A DNA stretch of 64,000 bases from Amnibacterium kyonggiense (GCF_004364555.1 NZ_SOAM01000001.1:1426001-1490000); one strand, 5' to 3'. Shown: positions 26,025-34,897, counted from the first letter of the stretch. The notes: generated from the sequence alone by a model not told the origin. Made by a program: numbers and translations.

Positions 26025-26705
26025 GTGGGCGCGCACGACCGCGCCGACCTGGTCGCGGCGCTCGGCGTCGCGATCGATCCGCAGCTGCTGGAGACGGCGC
26101 TGACGCACCGCTCGTACGCCTACGAGCACGGCACCGCCGACAACGAGCGATTCGAGTTCCTCGGCGACAGCGTCCTCGGGCGCGCCGTCACGGCGATGCT
26201 GTTCGAGCGCTACCCGGACGACGACGAGGGCGCGCTGGCCAAGCGTCGCGCCGGCCTCGTGTCGACCGTCGCGCTCGCCTCCATCGCGCGCACCCTGCGG
26301 CTCGGCGAGCACATCCGCCTCGGCCGCGGCGAGGTCCTCACCCGAGGCGCCGAGAAGCCGTCGATCCTCGCCGACGCCGTCGAGGCGATCATCGGCGCGG
26401 CCTTCCTCTCCGTCGGGAGCGAGGAGGCGGAGGCGCTCGTCCTGCGTCTCGTCCAGCCGCTCGTCGACGATCCCGCCAGCACGGGGGCGATCACCGACCC
26501 GAAGACCGCGCTGCAGGAGGCCGCCGCGTCGCGGCACGCCCCGGCGCCGGTCTACGACGTGACGGGGGAGGGCCCCGAGCACGCGCGCATCTTCACCGCG
26601 ACCGTGACGGTCGGCGAGCTCGTCAGCGCCTCCGGCACCGGGACGAGCAAGAAGCAGGCCGAGGTCGCAGCGGCGTGGGAGGCGTTCCGGGCGCTCCATG
26701 CCTGA
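26025..26705 (+). CDS. rnc: Ribonuclease III
   Basis: A 226-residue double-strand RNA endonuclease that processes rRNA precursors. The signature [19 protein letters not shown] is near residue 40, with metal ligands further on in [16 protein letters not shown], and the C-terminal double-stranded RNA-binding domain runs from [13 protein letters not shown] to the end ([16 protein letters not shown]). The GTG at 26025 gives the expected length; a longer frame would run back into rpmF. The end overlaps mutM by 8 bases. Confidence 0.97.
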   Translation: MGAHDRADLVAALGVAIDPQLLETALTHRSYAYEHGTADNERFEFLGDSVLGRAVTAMLFERYPDDDEGALAKRRAGLVSTVALASIARTLRLGEHIRLGRGEVLTRGAEKPSILADAVEAIIGAAFLSVGSEEAEALVLRLVQPLVDDPASTGAITDPKTALQEAAASRHAPAPVYDVTGEGPEHARIFTATVTVGELVSASGTGTSKKQAEVAAAWEAFRALHA

Positions 26706-27615
26706 GCTGCCCGAGGTCGAGGTCGTCCGTGGCGGCCTCGAGCCCGCGGTCGCGGGGTCGCTCGTCACCGGGATCGAGGTCGTCGAGCCGCGCTCGCTCC
26801 GGCGCCACCTCGGCGGCGTGCTCGACTTCGAGCGTCGGCTGACCGGTCGCCGCCTGACCGGCGCGGTGCGCCGCGGCAAGTTCCTGTGGCTCCCGGTCGA
26901 GACCGCGGCCGACGAGGCGCCGTTCGCCGTGCTCGGGCACCTCGGCATGAGCGGGCAGCTGCTCCTCCGGACCGCCGATGCGGCAGCCGACCGGCAGCTG
27001 CGGGTGCGCATCGTGCTCGAGCACCCGGTGCACGGCGAGCTCGTCGTCGCGTTCGCGGATCAGCGGATCTTCGGCTCGCTCGCGCTCGACCCGCTCGTCC
27101 CGACCGAGGACGGGGCGCCCGGCGGCCTCGGCGCGTCCGCCGCGCTCGTCCCCGAGCACGTCGCGCACATCGCGCGGGATCCGCTCGACCCCGCGTTCGA
27201 CGACGTGCGGTTCGTCGAGCGGCTCCTCGCCCGCCGCACGGAGCTGAAGCGCGCGCTGCTCGACCAGACCCTCGTCTCCGGCATCGGCAACATCTACGCC
27301 GACGAGTCCCTGTGGGCGGCCCGGCTCCACCCCGCGCGCCCGACCGCGGACCTGCCGAAGCGCGCCGCGCGCCGGCTGCTCGCGGAGGTGCGCTCGGTGC
27401 TCGAGCGGGCGCTGGCCGACGGCGGCACGAGCTTCGACGCCCAGTACGTCAACGTGAACGGCGCCTCCGGCTACTTCTCGCAGCGGCTGAACGCCTACGG
27501 GCAGCAGGGGAGGCCGTGCGCCCGCTGCGGCACGCCGATCGTGCGGGAGGCGTTCATGAACCGCTCGAGCCACCTCTGCCCCCGGTGCCAGCGTCGGCCC
27601 CGACCGGCACACTGA
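26698..27615 (+). CDS. mutM: Formamidopyrimidine-DNA glycosylase
   Basis: A 305-residue Fpg/MutM base-excision repair enzyme removing 8-oxoguanine and FaPy lesions. It has the obligatory N-terminus [16 protein letters not shown] (catalytic Pro2 and Glu3), the lysine in FLWLPVE region, a helix-two-turn-helix near [20 protein letters not shown], and the C-terminal zinc finger [13 protein letters not shown]...CPRCQ near residues 274-298. Its start lies within the end of rnc, so the two are coupled. In related genomes smc usually follows at once; here 8.3 kb intervene. Confidence 0.98.
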   Translation: MPELPEVEVVRGGLEPAVAGSLVTGIEVVEPRSLRRHLGGVLDFERRLTGRRLTGAVRRGKFLWLPVETAADEAPFAVLGHLGMSGQLLLRTADAAADRQLRVRIVLEHPVHGELVVAFADQRIFGSLALDPLVPTEDGAPGGLGASAALVPEHVAHIARDPLDPAFDDVRFVERLLARRTELKRALLDQTLVSGIGNIYADESLWAARLHPARPTADLPKRAARRLLAEVRSVLERALADGGTSFDAQYVNVNGASGYFSQRLNAYGQQGRPCARCGTPIVREAFMNRSSHLCPRCQRRPRPAH

Positions 27616-27619
27616 TCGG

Positions 27620-27916
27620 GTGTCCTTCCAGGCGTACCTCGACGCGGTCGAGCAGAAGACCGGTCTGACCCCGCGGCAGCTCATCGCGATCGCGCACGAG
27701 AAGGGGCTCGACGCCCCTGGCACGAAGGCGGGCGCGATCCTCGCGTGGCTGAAGGAGGACTACGACCTCGGCCGCGGGCACGGCATGGCGATCGTGCACG
27801 TCGTCCAGAAGGGGCCGCGGATCAGCACGAAGCACGTCGGCACCGACGGCGTGCACCGCGACGAGACCGACACGCTGTGGCTGGACGGGGCGGCGACGAA
27901 GCCGGAGCCCGCCTAG
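27620..27916 (+). CDS. DUF4287 domain protein
   Basis: A 98-residue protein: SFQAYLDAVEQKTGLTPRQLIAIAHEKGL...AILAWLKEDYDLGRGHGMAIVHV is the DUF4287 family pattern, a small helical domain often annotated near DUF5655. The function is unknown; homologues act as stand-alone cytoplasmic proteins. The GTG at 27620 is only 5 bases after mutM. Its stop codon overlaps the -10 box of the next gene. Confidence 0.85.
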   Translation: MSFQAYLDAVEQKTGLTPRQLIAIAHEKGLDAPGTKAGAILAWLKEDYDLGRGHGMAIVHVVQKGPRISTKHVGTDGVHRDETDTLWLDGAATKPEPA

Positions 27917-27919
27917 CCT
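27914..27919 (+). promoter_or_regulatory. -10 box (TAGCCT) before the DUF1206 gene
   Basis: TAGCCT contains the TAG stop of the preceding gene. Seven bases later comes GTG at 27927, the start of a four-codon reading frame, and the DUF1206 GTG lies at 27938. Confidence 0.45.
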
Positions 27920-27926
27920 CGATCCC

Positions 27927-27941
27927 GTGATCCGGCGGTGA
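27927..27941 (+). other. Possible leaderless mini-ORF (4 codons) coupled to the DUF1206 gene
   Basis: GTG-ATC-CGG-CGG-TGA sits at leaderless spacing from TAGCCT, and its TGA overlaps the next gene's GTG (GTGA). A ribosome loading on the 5' end could terminate and restart on the main gene. Too short to support by coding statistics; reported because the same layout recurs at 58592-58654. Confidence 0.3.
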
Positions 27942-28768
27942 GCGGGCTCGAGGAGCGCGTCGACGACGCCGAGCGGTCCGTCCGTCGCGCGAGCGACAAC
28001 CCGATCGTGCGGGCCGTCGCGCGGTCCGGGTACGTGGCCTCCGCGCTGCTGCGGGGGATGATCGGCGTCCTCGCCCTGCTGCTCGCGGCGCACGTCGACG
28101 GTCCGGCGCCGGGCGCGTCCGGGGCGTTCGGCGCGATCGCCGCGGTCCCCGGAGGCGTGCTGCTGCTCGCGCTCGTCGCCGGCGGCAACGGCGCCCTCTT
28201 CCTCTGGCTGCTGATCCAGGGGGCGCTCGTCGACGATGGCGAGCTCCTCGAGCGGTGGCGGCAGCGGCTCGTCTTCTGGGGGCGCGGCGCCGTCTACGGC
28301 GTCATCGGGCTCGCGGCCGTCCGGTTCGCGCTGGGTGCCCACGCGGTCGACGCCGACGCGCGTCGCGCGGCGAGTCGGGAGCTCCTCGAGGTGCCCGGCG
28401 GTCAGGTCGCCGTCGTGCTCGTCGGGGCGGTCGTCCTGATCGTCGGCGCGAGCATGGTGTGGCTCGGCGCGTCGCGCCGGTTCGTGAAGACGATCCGGCT
28501 CCCGGACGACGCGAGGCGGCGACGGGCGGTCCTCGTCCTCGGCGCCATCGCCTACGTCGCGCAGGGCGCGACCGTCCTCCTCGTCGGCGGGACGCTGCTC
28601 GTCGCCGCCTGGACCGTCGACGCCACCCGGATCGGGGGCCTCGACGAGGCGCTCGCGGACTTCCCGAGCACCCCCTTCGGACAGGCGCTGCTCATCGCGA
28701 TCGGCGTCGGCTGGATCCTCGCCGGGCTCTACGCCCTGGTCCGCGCGCGCATCGCCCGCACCGCCTGA
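27938..28768 (+). CDS. DUF1206 family integral membrane protein
   Basis: A 276-residue protein built of three DUF1206 units of about 75 residues, each with two membrane helices (six in all). The first unit has VRAVARSGYVASALLRGMIGVLALLLAA, the second VFWGRGAVYGVIGLAAVRFAL and the third LVLGAIAYVAQGATVLLVGG. The family is frequent in actinobacteria and of unknown function. The GTG start follows a candidate leaderless mini-ORF and not a clear ribosome site. The TPP enzyme starts 83 bases downstream on the same strand. Confidence 0.85.
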   Translation: MSGLEERVDDAERSVRRASDNPIVRAVARSGYVASALLRGMIGVLALLLAAHVDGPAPGASGAFGAIAAVPGGVLLLALVAGGNGALFLWLLIQGALVDDGELLERWRQRLVFWGRGAVYGVIGLAAVRFALGAHAVDADARRAASRELLEVPGGQVAVVLVGAVVLIVGASMVWLGASRRFVKTIRLPDDARRRRAVLVLGAIAYVAQGATVLLVGGTLLVAAWTVDATRIGGLDEALADFPSTPFGQALLIAIGVGWILAGLYALVRARIARTA

Positions 28769-28851
28769 GCGTCCGAACGCCGTCCTGCTCCCTCCCGGTC
28801 GCCGGTCATACGGTCGTCAGGCGGTCATCGGGCCGCGGGAACGGGGCGGTG

Positions 28852-30678
28852 ATGGCGACGACGGTCAGCGAGTTCGTGATCCGACGGATGCGGGAGTGGG
28901 GCGTCCGACGGGTCTACGGGTACCCGGGCGACGGCATCGGGGAGTTCGACGGCGCACTCGGCAGCGCGGACCGCACGGACGAGGGGCTCGAGTACATCCG
29001 CCCGACGCACGAGGAGATGTGCGCGTTCATGGCGACCGCGCACGCGAAGTTCACCGGGGAGGTCGGCGTCTGCATCGCGACCTCCAGCCCCGGCGCCTTC
29101 CACCTCCTGAACGGGTTGTACGACGCGAAGAGCGACAACGTGCCCGTCGTCGCGATCGTCGGGCAGCAGGGCCTCGCGTCCATCGGCACCTTCACCCAGC
29201 AGGAGGACAACCTCGAGCGCGTCTTCGCCGACGTCGCCTGCTACGTGCAGACGATCACGACGCCGGAGCAGGCGCAGGCCGTGATCGACACCGCGTTCCG
29301 CACCGCGATCGCGCGGCTGCAGCCGGCGGTGATCGTGCTGCCGCACGACGTGCAGGGGATGAAAGCCGCGTCCCTCGCTCCCGAGCACTGGGTGTCGCGG
29401 TCGAGCGCGGTCGCCGCCTCCACGCGGATCACGCCGCCGGAGGACGAGCTGCGCCGCGCCGCCGCGGTGATCAACGCGGGGGAGAAGGTCACCTTCCTCG
29501 TCGGCGCGGGTGCGCGCGGCGCCACCGACGAGGTGCTCGCCGCCGCGGAGCGCGTCGGCGCCGGCATCATCACGGCGCTCCGCGGGAAGGACGTCATCCC
29601 CTCGGACGTGCCGTTCCACACGCAGCAGGTCGGGCTCCTCGGCTCGCTGCCGAGCCTGAAGCAGATGAACGAGTGCGACACGATCGTGCTGCTCGGCACG
29701 AACTACCCGTACGGCGAGTTCCTGCCGAAGTCCGGTCAGGCCCGCGGCGTGCAGGTCGACCTGAAGCCCGAGCAGCTCGGCGTGCGGTACCCGACCGAGG
29801 TGAACCTGTGGGGCGACGTGAAGTCGACGCTCACCGCCCTGCTGCCGCTCCTCGAGCGCACCGAGGACCGGTCGTGGCAGGAGGGCATCGCCGCCGGCTT
29901 CCACGACTGGGAGCAGGAGATGGAGCAGCAGGCGATGCTCACGTTCCCGGACGGCGGCAACCCGCGGCGCATCTTCCACGAGCTGAACCGGCGCCTGCCG
30001 GACGGCGCGATCGTCACCTGTGACGCGGGCACGACCGCGGACTGGTACGGCCACCACATCCGCCTCCGCCGCGGCATGCGCGGCGACATGTCCGGGCGGC
30101 TCGCGAGCATGAACGGCGCGATGCCGTATGCGATCGCCGCGAAGTTCGCGCACCCCGAGCAGACGGTCGTCTGCACCATCGGCGACGGCGCGTTCCAGAT
30201 GCTCGGCATGAACGAGCTCATCACCGTGAAGAAGTACCTCGCCTCGTGGGACGACCCGACGTTCGTCGTGATCGTCATGCACAACGACGACCTGGCGCAG
30301 GTGTCGTGGGAGATGCGCACGGAGGACGGGAACCCGGTCTGGCGCGGCTCGCAGGACGTCGAGAGCGTCGACTACGCCGGCTGGGCGCGGCTCCTCGGCT
30401 TCAACGGGATCACGGTGTCGAAGGACGAGGACGCGGCGACGGCCGTGGAGGCCGCGCTCGCCTTCCGGGGCGTCACGGTGATCGACGACCTCGTGACCCG
30501 CAACGCGCCGCCGCTGCCGCCGAAGATCACGGCGGAGTACCGGAACAACACCGCGAAGGCGTTCGCAAAGGGCGACCCGCTCGCCCCGCAGGTGCTCGTC
30601 GACTCCGCCGAGGGCCTGGTGTCGGAGGGCCTCGAGCGCGTGAAGGGCGCCCTCCACCTCGGCTCGAAGGAGGACTGA
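28852..30678 (+). CDS. Thiamine-pyrophosphate enzyme, pyruvate oxidase (PoxB)-like
   Basis: A 608-residue three-domain TPP enzyme. The N-terminal pyrimidine-binding domain has VYGYPGDGIGEF and the activating glutamate in THEEMCAFMATAHAKF; the central domain has VTFLVGAGARGATDEVL; the C-terminal diphosphate domain has TIGDGAFQMLGMNELITVKK followed by MHNDDLAQVSWE (GDG to ND motif). This is closest to pyruvate oxidase or related decarboxylases of the PoxB/acetolactate synthase superfamily, which release acetate and CO2 or pass electrons to quinone. No amphipathic C-terminal membrane helix like that of E. coli PoxB is obvious. The substrate is therefore uncertain. Confidence 0.85.
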   Translation: MATTVSEFVIRRMREWGVRRVYGYPGDGIGEFDGALGSADRTDEGLEYIRPTHEEMCAFMATAHAKFTGEVGVCIATSSPGAFHLLNGLYDAKSDNVPVVAIVGQQGLASIGTFTQQEDNLERVFADVACYVQTITTPEQAQAVIDTAFRTAIARLQPAVIVLPHDVQGMKAASLAPEHWVSRSSAVAASTRITPPEDELRRAAAVINAGEKVTFLVGAGARGATDEVLAAAERVGAGIITALRGKDVIPSDVPFHTQQVGLLGSLPSLKQMNECDTIVLLGTNYPYGEFLPKSGQARGVQVDLKPEQLGVRYPTEVNLWGDVKSTLTALLPLLERTEDRSWQEGIAAGFHDWEQEMEQQAMLTFPDGGNPRRIFHELNRRLPDGAIVTCDAGTTADWYGHHIRLRRGMRGDMSGRLASMNGAMPYAIAAKFAHPEQTVVCTIGDGAFQMLGMNELITVKKYLASWDDPTFVVIVMHNDDLAQVSWEMRTEDGNPVWRGSQDVESVDYAGWARLLGFNGITVSKDEDAATAVEAALAFRGVTVIDDLVTRNAPPLPPKITAEYRNNTAKAFAKGDPLAPQVLVDSAEGLVSEGLERVKGALHLGSKED

Positions 30679-30723
30679 CCCCGCGCGGACTGGGGGGCGG
30701 CGGGCACCGTCGGCGCCCCTGCC

Positions 30724-30729
30724 TAGGCT
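30724..30729 (+). promoter_or_regulatory. -10 box (TAGGCT) of the MFS gene
   Basis: TAGGCT lies 6 bases before the GTG at 30736, leaderless spacing. The promoter is intact although the gene behind it is frameshifted. Confidence 0.5.
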
Positions 30730-30735
30730 CGTCCG

Positions 30736-31979
30736 GTGCCAGGAACCACCACCGCGGGGACGCGCGCGTTCCGGGTGACGCTGGCGGGCACGCTCGTGTC
30801 GTCGCTCGGCGCGGGCCTGACGATGCCCTACCTCTTCGTCTACCTGCACGACGTGCTCGGGGCGCCGCTCGCGATCGCCGGCGTCGTGGTCGCCGTGGGA
30901 TCCGTGCTCGTCTCGTCTCGTCCGCGGTCGGCGGTCACCTCGGCGACCGCATCGGCCTCGGCCGGCTCGCCGGGTTCGGGCTGCTCGTGCAGGGCGGCGG
31001 GACCGGGCTGCTCGCCCTGGCCGGCTCGCCGGGGCCCGCCGCGGTCGGGGTCGCGCTGAACCTCATCGGGAACTCCGCCGTCTGGCCCTCCCTGAACGGG
31101 CTCGTCGCGGAGCAGGTGCCGCCCGAGCGTCGCTCCCGGGCGTACGCGTTGCGGTTCGGGCTGCTGAACGCCGGGATCGGGGTCGGCGGCCTGCTCTCCG
31201 GCTGGCTCGTGTCGATCGAGCGGCCGGCGAGCTTCCACCTCGTCTACGGGATCGACGCGACCACCACCGCCGCCTTCGCGCTGCTCGTGCTCATCGGGCT
31301 GCGGCGGGCCCCCGGCTACCTGCCCGGCGAGCGCCATCAGGAGGCGGGCCTCCGCGGCGGGTACCGGGAGGTGCTGCGCGACCGGGCGTTCGTCGGCTAC
31401 CTGCTCGTCGCGCTGGCCCTCGGCGTCTTCGGCTACGCGCAGCTGAACGGCCCGTGGGCGTCGTTCGTGACGAGCGTCGGCGGCAGCACGACGCAGGTCG
31501 TCGGCTTCGCGTTCGCCGCGAACACGGCCGCGATCGTGCTCGTGCAGCTGACCGTCGAGCGGGTGACCCGGCGCGTGCGGCGCAGCCGACTGCTCGCGGC
31601 GACGGCGCTCGTATGGGCGCTCGGGTGGATGCTCACCGGCCTGGCGGCGCTCCCGGGGCTGCACGGCGTCGTCGCCGGGGTCGGGTTCGTGATCGCGCTC
31701 ACCGTGTTCGGCGTGGGGGAGACGTTCTACAGCCCGGTCGGCGGCGGCGTGCCGAACGCGCTCGCACCGCCGCACCTCCGGGCCCGGTACAACGCGCTCG
31801 CCTCCGCGACGTGGCCGCTCGGCGGCTTCATCGGGCCGCCGCTCGCCGGCGTGCTGCTCGGCGGCGGCGTCCCGACCTCCTGGGTCGTCGTGATCGTGAT
31901 GGGGATGCTCGGCACGGCGGCGGCCGCCCTCCTCCTCGGCCGCCGGCTCCCGGCGCACGTGGAGCGGCCGCCGGCCTGA
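30736..31979 (+). pseudogene. Major facilitator superfamily transporter, frameshifted at a CTCGT repeat
   Basis: From GTG 30736 the first frame reads as MFS helices 1-2 (VTLAGTLVSSLGAGLTMPYLFVYL...AIAGVVVAVGSVLVSS). It then turns into a proline/arginine-rich nonsense tail, giving 107 residues. The expected continuation SSAVGGHLGDRIGLGRLAG, with the MFS loop motif GxLxDRxG, and the remaining ten helices are in another frame to 31979. The break is exactly at three tandem CTCGT units (30907-30921); with two units the frames join perfectly into a 412-residue transporter. This is either an assembly error, a recent inactivation, or reversible slippage. The drug-efflux-like substrate is unknown. Confidence 0.88.
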
Positions 31980-31983
31980 CCCC

Positions 31984-33345
31984 TCAGCCGGTCGGCAGCT
32001 CGAGCACGAAGCGGGCGCCGGGCGGCGTGCGGGCGTGCTCGGCGCGGACGCGGCCGCCCATCCGGGCCGCGAGCCGCGTCGCGATCGACAGGCCGAGCCC
32101 GGTGCCGACGGGCCGCGTCTCGCGGTAGCGCTCCCGGAGGAGCCCGCGCGTGAAGGCGTCGGCGAGGTCCTCGTCCGAGAGCCCGGGACCCGTGTCCTCG
32201 ACGGCGACGCCGCCGACGTCCGCACCGCGCACGGCCTCGAGCAGCACCGAACCGCCGCCCGGCGTCGCCCGGAGCGCGTTCTCGACGAGTCCGTCGAGCA
32301 CCTGGCGCACCCGGCGCGGGTCCGCCCGGACGGGCAGCGTCTGCTCGAAGCCCCGCGTGCTGAGCGTGATGTCAGCGGCCTCCGCCCGGGCCCGCCACGC
32401 CTCCACGGCGCTCGCCGCGATCGCGCCGAGCTCGACTTCCGCCGCGACGATCGAGAAGTCGTCCGCCTCCAGGCGGGCGAGCTCGAGCAGGTCCGCGGTG
32501 AAGCGTTCGACGCGCCCCGTCTCGGCGACGAGCACGCCGCCGACCTCCCGCACCCGGTCGCCGGTGACGAGACCGTCGGCGAGCGCCTCGCCGTAGCCGC
32601 GGAGCGCGGTGAGCGGGGTGCGGAGCTCGTGGGACACGGAGAGGAGGAATTCGCGCTGTCGGCCCTCGCTCTGCGCGAGGGCGAGGTCGAGCGCACGGAG
32701 GGCGTCGGCGACGTCGCCGACCTCGCCCGGGGCGTCCTCCGGCACCGCGACCCCGCGCTCGCCGCGGGCGAGGCGGCGCGCGGCGAGCGCGGTGGCCGTC
32801 AGCGGCCGGGCGATCCGCCGTGACAGCCAGACGGCGGCGGCCGCGGCGACCGCGAGCGCGACCACGAGCACGAGCAGGATGCGCCCGACCAGCGCCGCCG
32901 CCTCGCCGCTCAGCGCCCGCAGCGGACGGGTGAGCACGATTGCGCCGCCGTCGTCGGTCGCGCGCGCCTCGACCAGGACCGTCCGCCTCCGCACCTCCAC
33001 CTCGGTGGAGACGTCGACGCCGGTCGCGGCCCGCGCGGCGGCGGCGCGCGTGGCCGCGAGCAGGCGCGCGCGCCGCGGTGCGGTCGAGAGGACGACGGCG
33101 CCGTCCGCGTCCGTCACCGTGAGCACCGAGCCGTCGAGTCCGGGGGTGATGCGCTGCAGCGCCCTCGGCGTGACGAGCCGGGCGGACTGCAGGGTGAGCA
33201 GGGACGCCTGCGCGGCGAGCTCCGCGCGCTGCTGGGTCGAGGCGGAGGCGCGCGCGAACTGGACGGTCGCGAGCCCGGCGGCGAGCGTGGTCGCCAGCAC
33301 GAGCCCGAGCGACAGGGCGAGGATCCGCGCGGACAGCCCGCGCAT
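31984..33345 (-). CDS. Two-component sensor histidine kinase
   Basis: A 453-residue membrane kinase: transmembrane helix at about residues 8-30, an extracytoplasmic sensor region of about 115 residues, a second helix at about 150-174, then HAMP (RRIARPLTATALAARRLARG), HisKA with LLSVSHELRTPLTALRGYGE (phospho-accepting His239), and HATPase with VENALRATPGGG, EDTGPGLSDEDL and GTGLGLSIATRLA. The ATG overlaps the response-regulator stop by one base (TGATG), so both come from one mRNA. The signal is unknown; the divergent secreted protein at 34189 is the nearest candidate target or ligand. Convergent with the MFS remnant, 4 bases apart. Confidence 0.95.
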   Translation of the reverse strand: MRGLSARILALSLGLVLATTLAAGLATVQFARASASTQQRAELAAQASLLTLQSARLVTPRALQRITPGLDGSVLTVTDADGAVVLSTAPRRARLLAATRAAAARAATGVDVSTEVEVRRRTVLVEARATDDGGAIVLTRPLRALSGEAAALVGRILLVLVVALAVAAAAAVWLSRRIARPLTATALAARRLARGERGVAVPEDAPGEVGDVADALRALDLALAQSEGRQREFLLSVSHELRTPLTALRGYGEALADGLVTGDRVREVGGVLVAETGRVERFTADLLELARLEADDFSIVAAEVELGAIAASAVEAWRARAEAADITLSTRGFEQTLPVRADPRRVRQVLDGLVENALRATPGGGSVLLEAVRGADVGGVAVEDTGPGLSDEDLADAFTRGLLRERYRETRPVGTGLGLSIATRLAARMGGRVRAEHARTPPGARFVLELPTG

Positions 33346-34031
33346 CACTCGGCGACCGCGGCGTAGCCCACGCCCCGCGAGGTGCGGATCGGGCTCGCGT
33401 CCCCGAGCTTCGCGCGCACCTGCGCCACGTGGACGTCGACCGTGCGGCCGCCGCCGTAGTCCGCCTGGCCCCAGACGCTCGACAGGAGCTGCTCGCGGGT
33501 GAAGACGCGCCCGGGCGCGCTCATGAGCTTCGCGAGCAGGTCGAACTCCGTGGCCGTCAGCTCCACCGCCCGGCCGGCCGCGACGACGGTCCGCCGCGCC
33601 GGGTCGAGCTCGACGGCGCCGAGGACGATCGGCGCGCCGGTCGCGGGCAGGGCGGCGCGACGGAGGAGCCCGCGCACCCGGGCGACGAGCTCCCGCGGGG
33701 AGAACGGCTTCGTCAGGTAGTCGTCGCCGCCGAGCTCCAGGCCGAGCAGTCGATCGATCTCGTCGTCGCGGGCGGTGACGAACACGACGGGCGTCCAGTC
33801 GCCGCGGGCGCGCAGCGTCCGGCACACGTCGAGGCCGTCCCGGCCGGGCAGCCCGACGTCGAGCACGATCGCGACGGGCCGCAGGCGCTCGACCGCGGCG
33901 AGCGCGGCGTCGCCGTCCCGCTCGACGTGCACGCCGAATCCCGCGTCGGTCAGGTAGAGCCGCTCGAGGTCGGCGATCGCGCGCTCGTCCTCCGCGACGA
34001 GCACGAGCCCCTTGGCGTCCACGGCGGCCAT
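33345..34031 (-). CDS. OmpR/PhoB-family response regulator
   Basis: A 228-residue regulator. The receiver domain has acidic EDE near residue 14, phospho-accepting Asp58 in AIVLDVGLPGRDG, and Lys in LTKPFSPREL near residue 107. The C-terminal winged helix runs from ELTATEFDLLAKLMSAPGRVFTREQLL to VDVHVAQVRAKLG...RGVGY. The ATG at 34031 follows GAGGTGG. It shares a 157-base divergent promoter region with the secreted repeat protein and is the first gene of the regulator-kinase operon. Confidence 0.95.
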   Translation of the reverse strand: MAAVDAKGLVLVAEDERAIADLERLYLTDAGFGVHVERDGDAALAAVERLRPVAIVLDVGLPGRDGLDVCRTLRARGDWTPVVFVTARDDEIDRLLGLELGGDDYLTKPFSPRELVARVRGLLRRAALPATGAPIVLGAVELDPARRTVVAAGRAVELTATEFDLLAKLMSAPGRVFTREQLLSSVWGQADYGGGRTVDVHVAQVRAKLGDASPIRTSRGVGYAAVAE

Positions 34032-34188
34032 TCAACCGCCACCTCGGACGGCGCGGGCGGAGGGCGAGAGCGCGCTTTACACGGCTCGAACATTCCCCGC
34101 ACGTCGTCCGCGCACGGCGACCGCACACTCGATCCCGCTGCCGCACCGCGACGGCCCGAACCATCACCCCTCCACGAGGAGAAGCACC

Positions 34189-34740
34189 GTGCACAACCCG
34201 TTCCGCACCGCCCGTCGTCGGGCCGTTCTCATCGCCTCCGGCACCGCCGTGCTGCTCGCCGTCGGCGGCGGCGCGACCGCCGCGATGGCCGCCACCGCCG
34301 ACGGTTCGCCGACCCCCTCCGCCACGCCCGCGGCCTGCGGCGTGCACCTGCGCGCCGAGCTGCGGGGCGCGATGCCCGCGCAGCTGAAGGCCGACCTCAA
34401 GAAGCTGCGGGCGGAGCCGAAGGGCGCCGCCCGCGCGGCCGAGCGCAAGGAGATCCGCCAGAAGGCTCTCGCCGGCGGCTACGGCGCCCGCGCGGAGCAG
34501 GTCGCCCGCGTCGTCGGCGGCGGGAAGGCCGCGCGGCAGGCGCTCGCGGCCGAGCTGCCCGCCTCCCTCCGCGCCGACCTGAAAACCCTGCGGGGCGAGC
34601 CGAAGGGCGCGGCCCGGCAGGCCGAGGCGAAGTCGATCGAGCAGAAGGCCCTCGCCGGCGACTACGGCACGACCATCCAGAACAACGTCAAGACCGTACA
34701 GGCGCGTTTCCAGGCGAAGTGCGAGGCGAAGCAGGGCTGA
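34189..34740 (+). CDS. Secreted protein with two tandem helical repeats, function unknown
   Basis: A 183-residue exported protein: basic start VHNPFRTARRRAV, hydrophobic core, and a probable cleavage after AAMA. The mature part has two related units of about 50 residues: AQLKADLKKLRAEPKGAARA...IRQKALAGGYG and ASLRADLKTLRGEPKGAARQ...IEQKALAGDYG. One cysteine precedes the first unit and one follows the second, so a disulfide could clasp the pair. GAGGAG precedes the GTG. Divergent from a two-component system, so likely its target or the ligand of its sensor; this is inference. I do not recognise the family. Confidence 0.82.
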   Translation: MHNPFRTARRRAVLIASGTAVLLAVGGGATAAMAATADGSPTPSATPAACGVHLRAELRGAMPAQLKADLKKLRAEPKGAARAAERKEIRQKALAGGYGARAEQVARVVGGGKAARQALAAELPASLRADLKTLRGEPKGAARQAEAKSIEQKALAGDYGTTIQNNVKTVQARFQAKCEAKQG

Positions 34741-34776
34741 CCGCGGCTCGCCGCGGCTGACCACGGCTGCCCGAAA

Positions 34777-34836
34777 CCGCCCTGCTCCGACCGGGACCGC
34801 CCTGCTCCGCCCGGGACGGCCCTGCTCCGACCGGGA
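34777..34836. repeat. Three tandem 20-bp units
   Basis: The unit is CCGCCCTGCTCCGACCGGGA, with one or two changes between copies at 34777, 34797 and 34817. It lies between the secreted-protein stop and the palindrome at 34851, inside a 210-base non-coding gap. Confidence 0.75.
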
Positions 34837-34850
34837 CGGCCCGGGTCGCT

Positions 34851-34897
34851 GTTCACCGATACGGAGATCCGGTCGACGGATCTCCGTATCGGTGAAC
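34851..34897. terminator. Perfect 20-bp inverted repeat (dispersed copy A)
   Basis: Arm GTTCACCGATACGGAGATCC, loop ggtcgac, then the exact complement. The same arm, with one changed base, recurs in the hairpin after ftsY (42306-42362). It lies past the 3' end of the secreted-protein gene; a terminator or dispersed palindromic element. Confidence 0.7.

Noticed and set aside
30736-31059. A separate 107-residue gene
   Set aside because: Its first half is the first two helices of the MFS protein and its second half is out-of-frame sequence; it is one broken gene.
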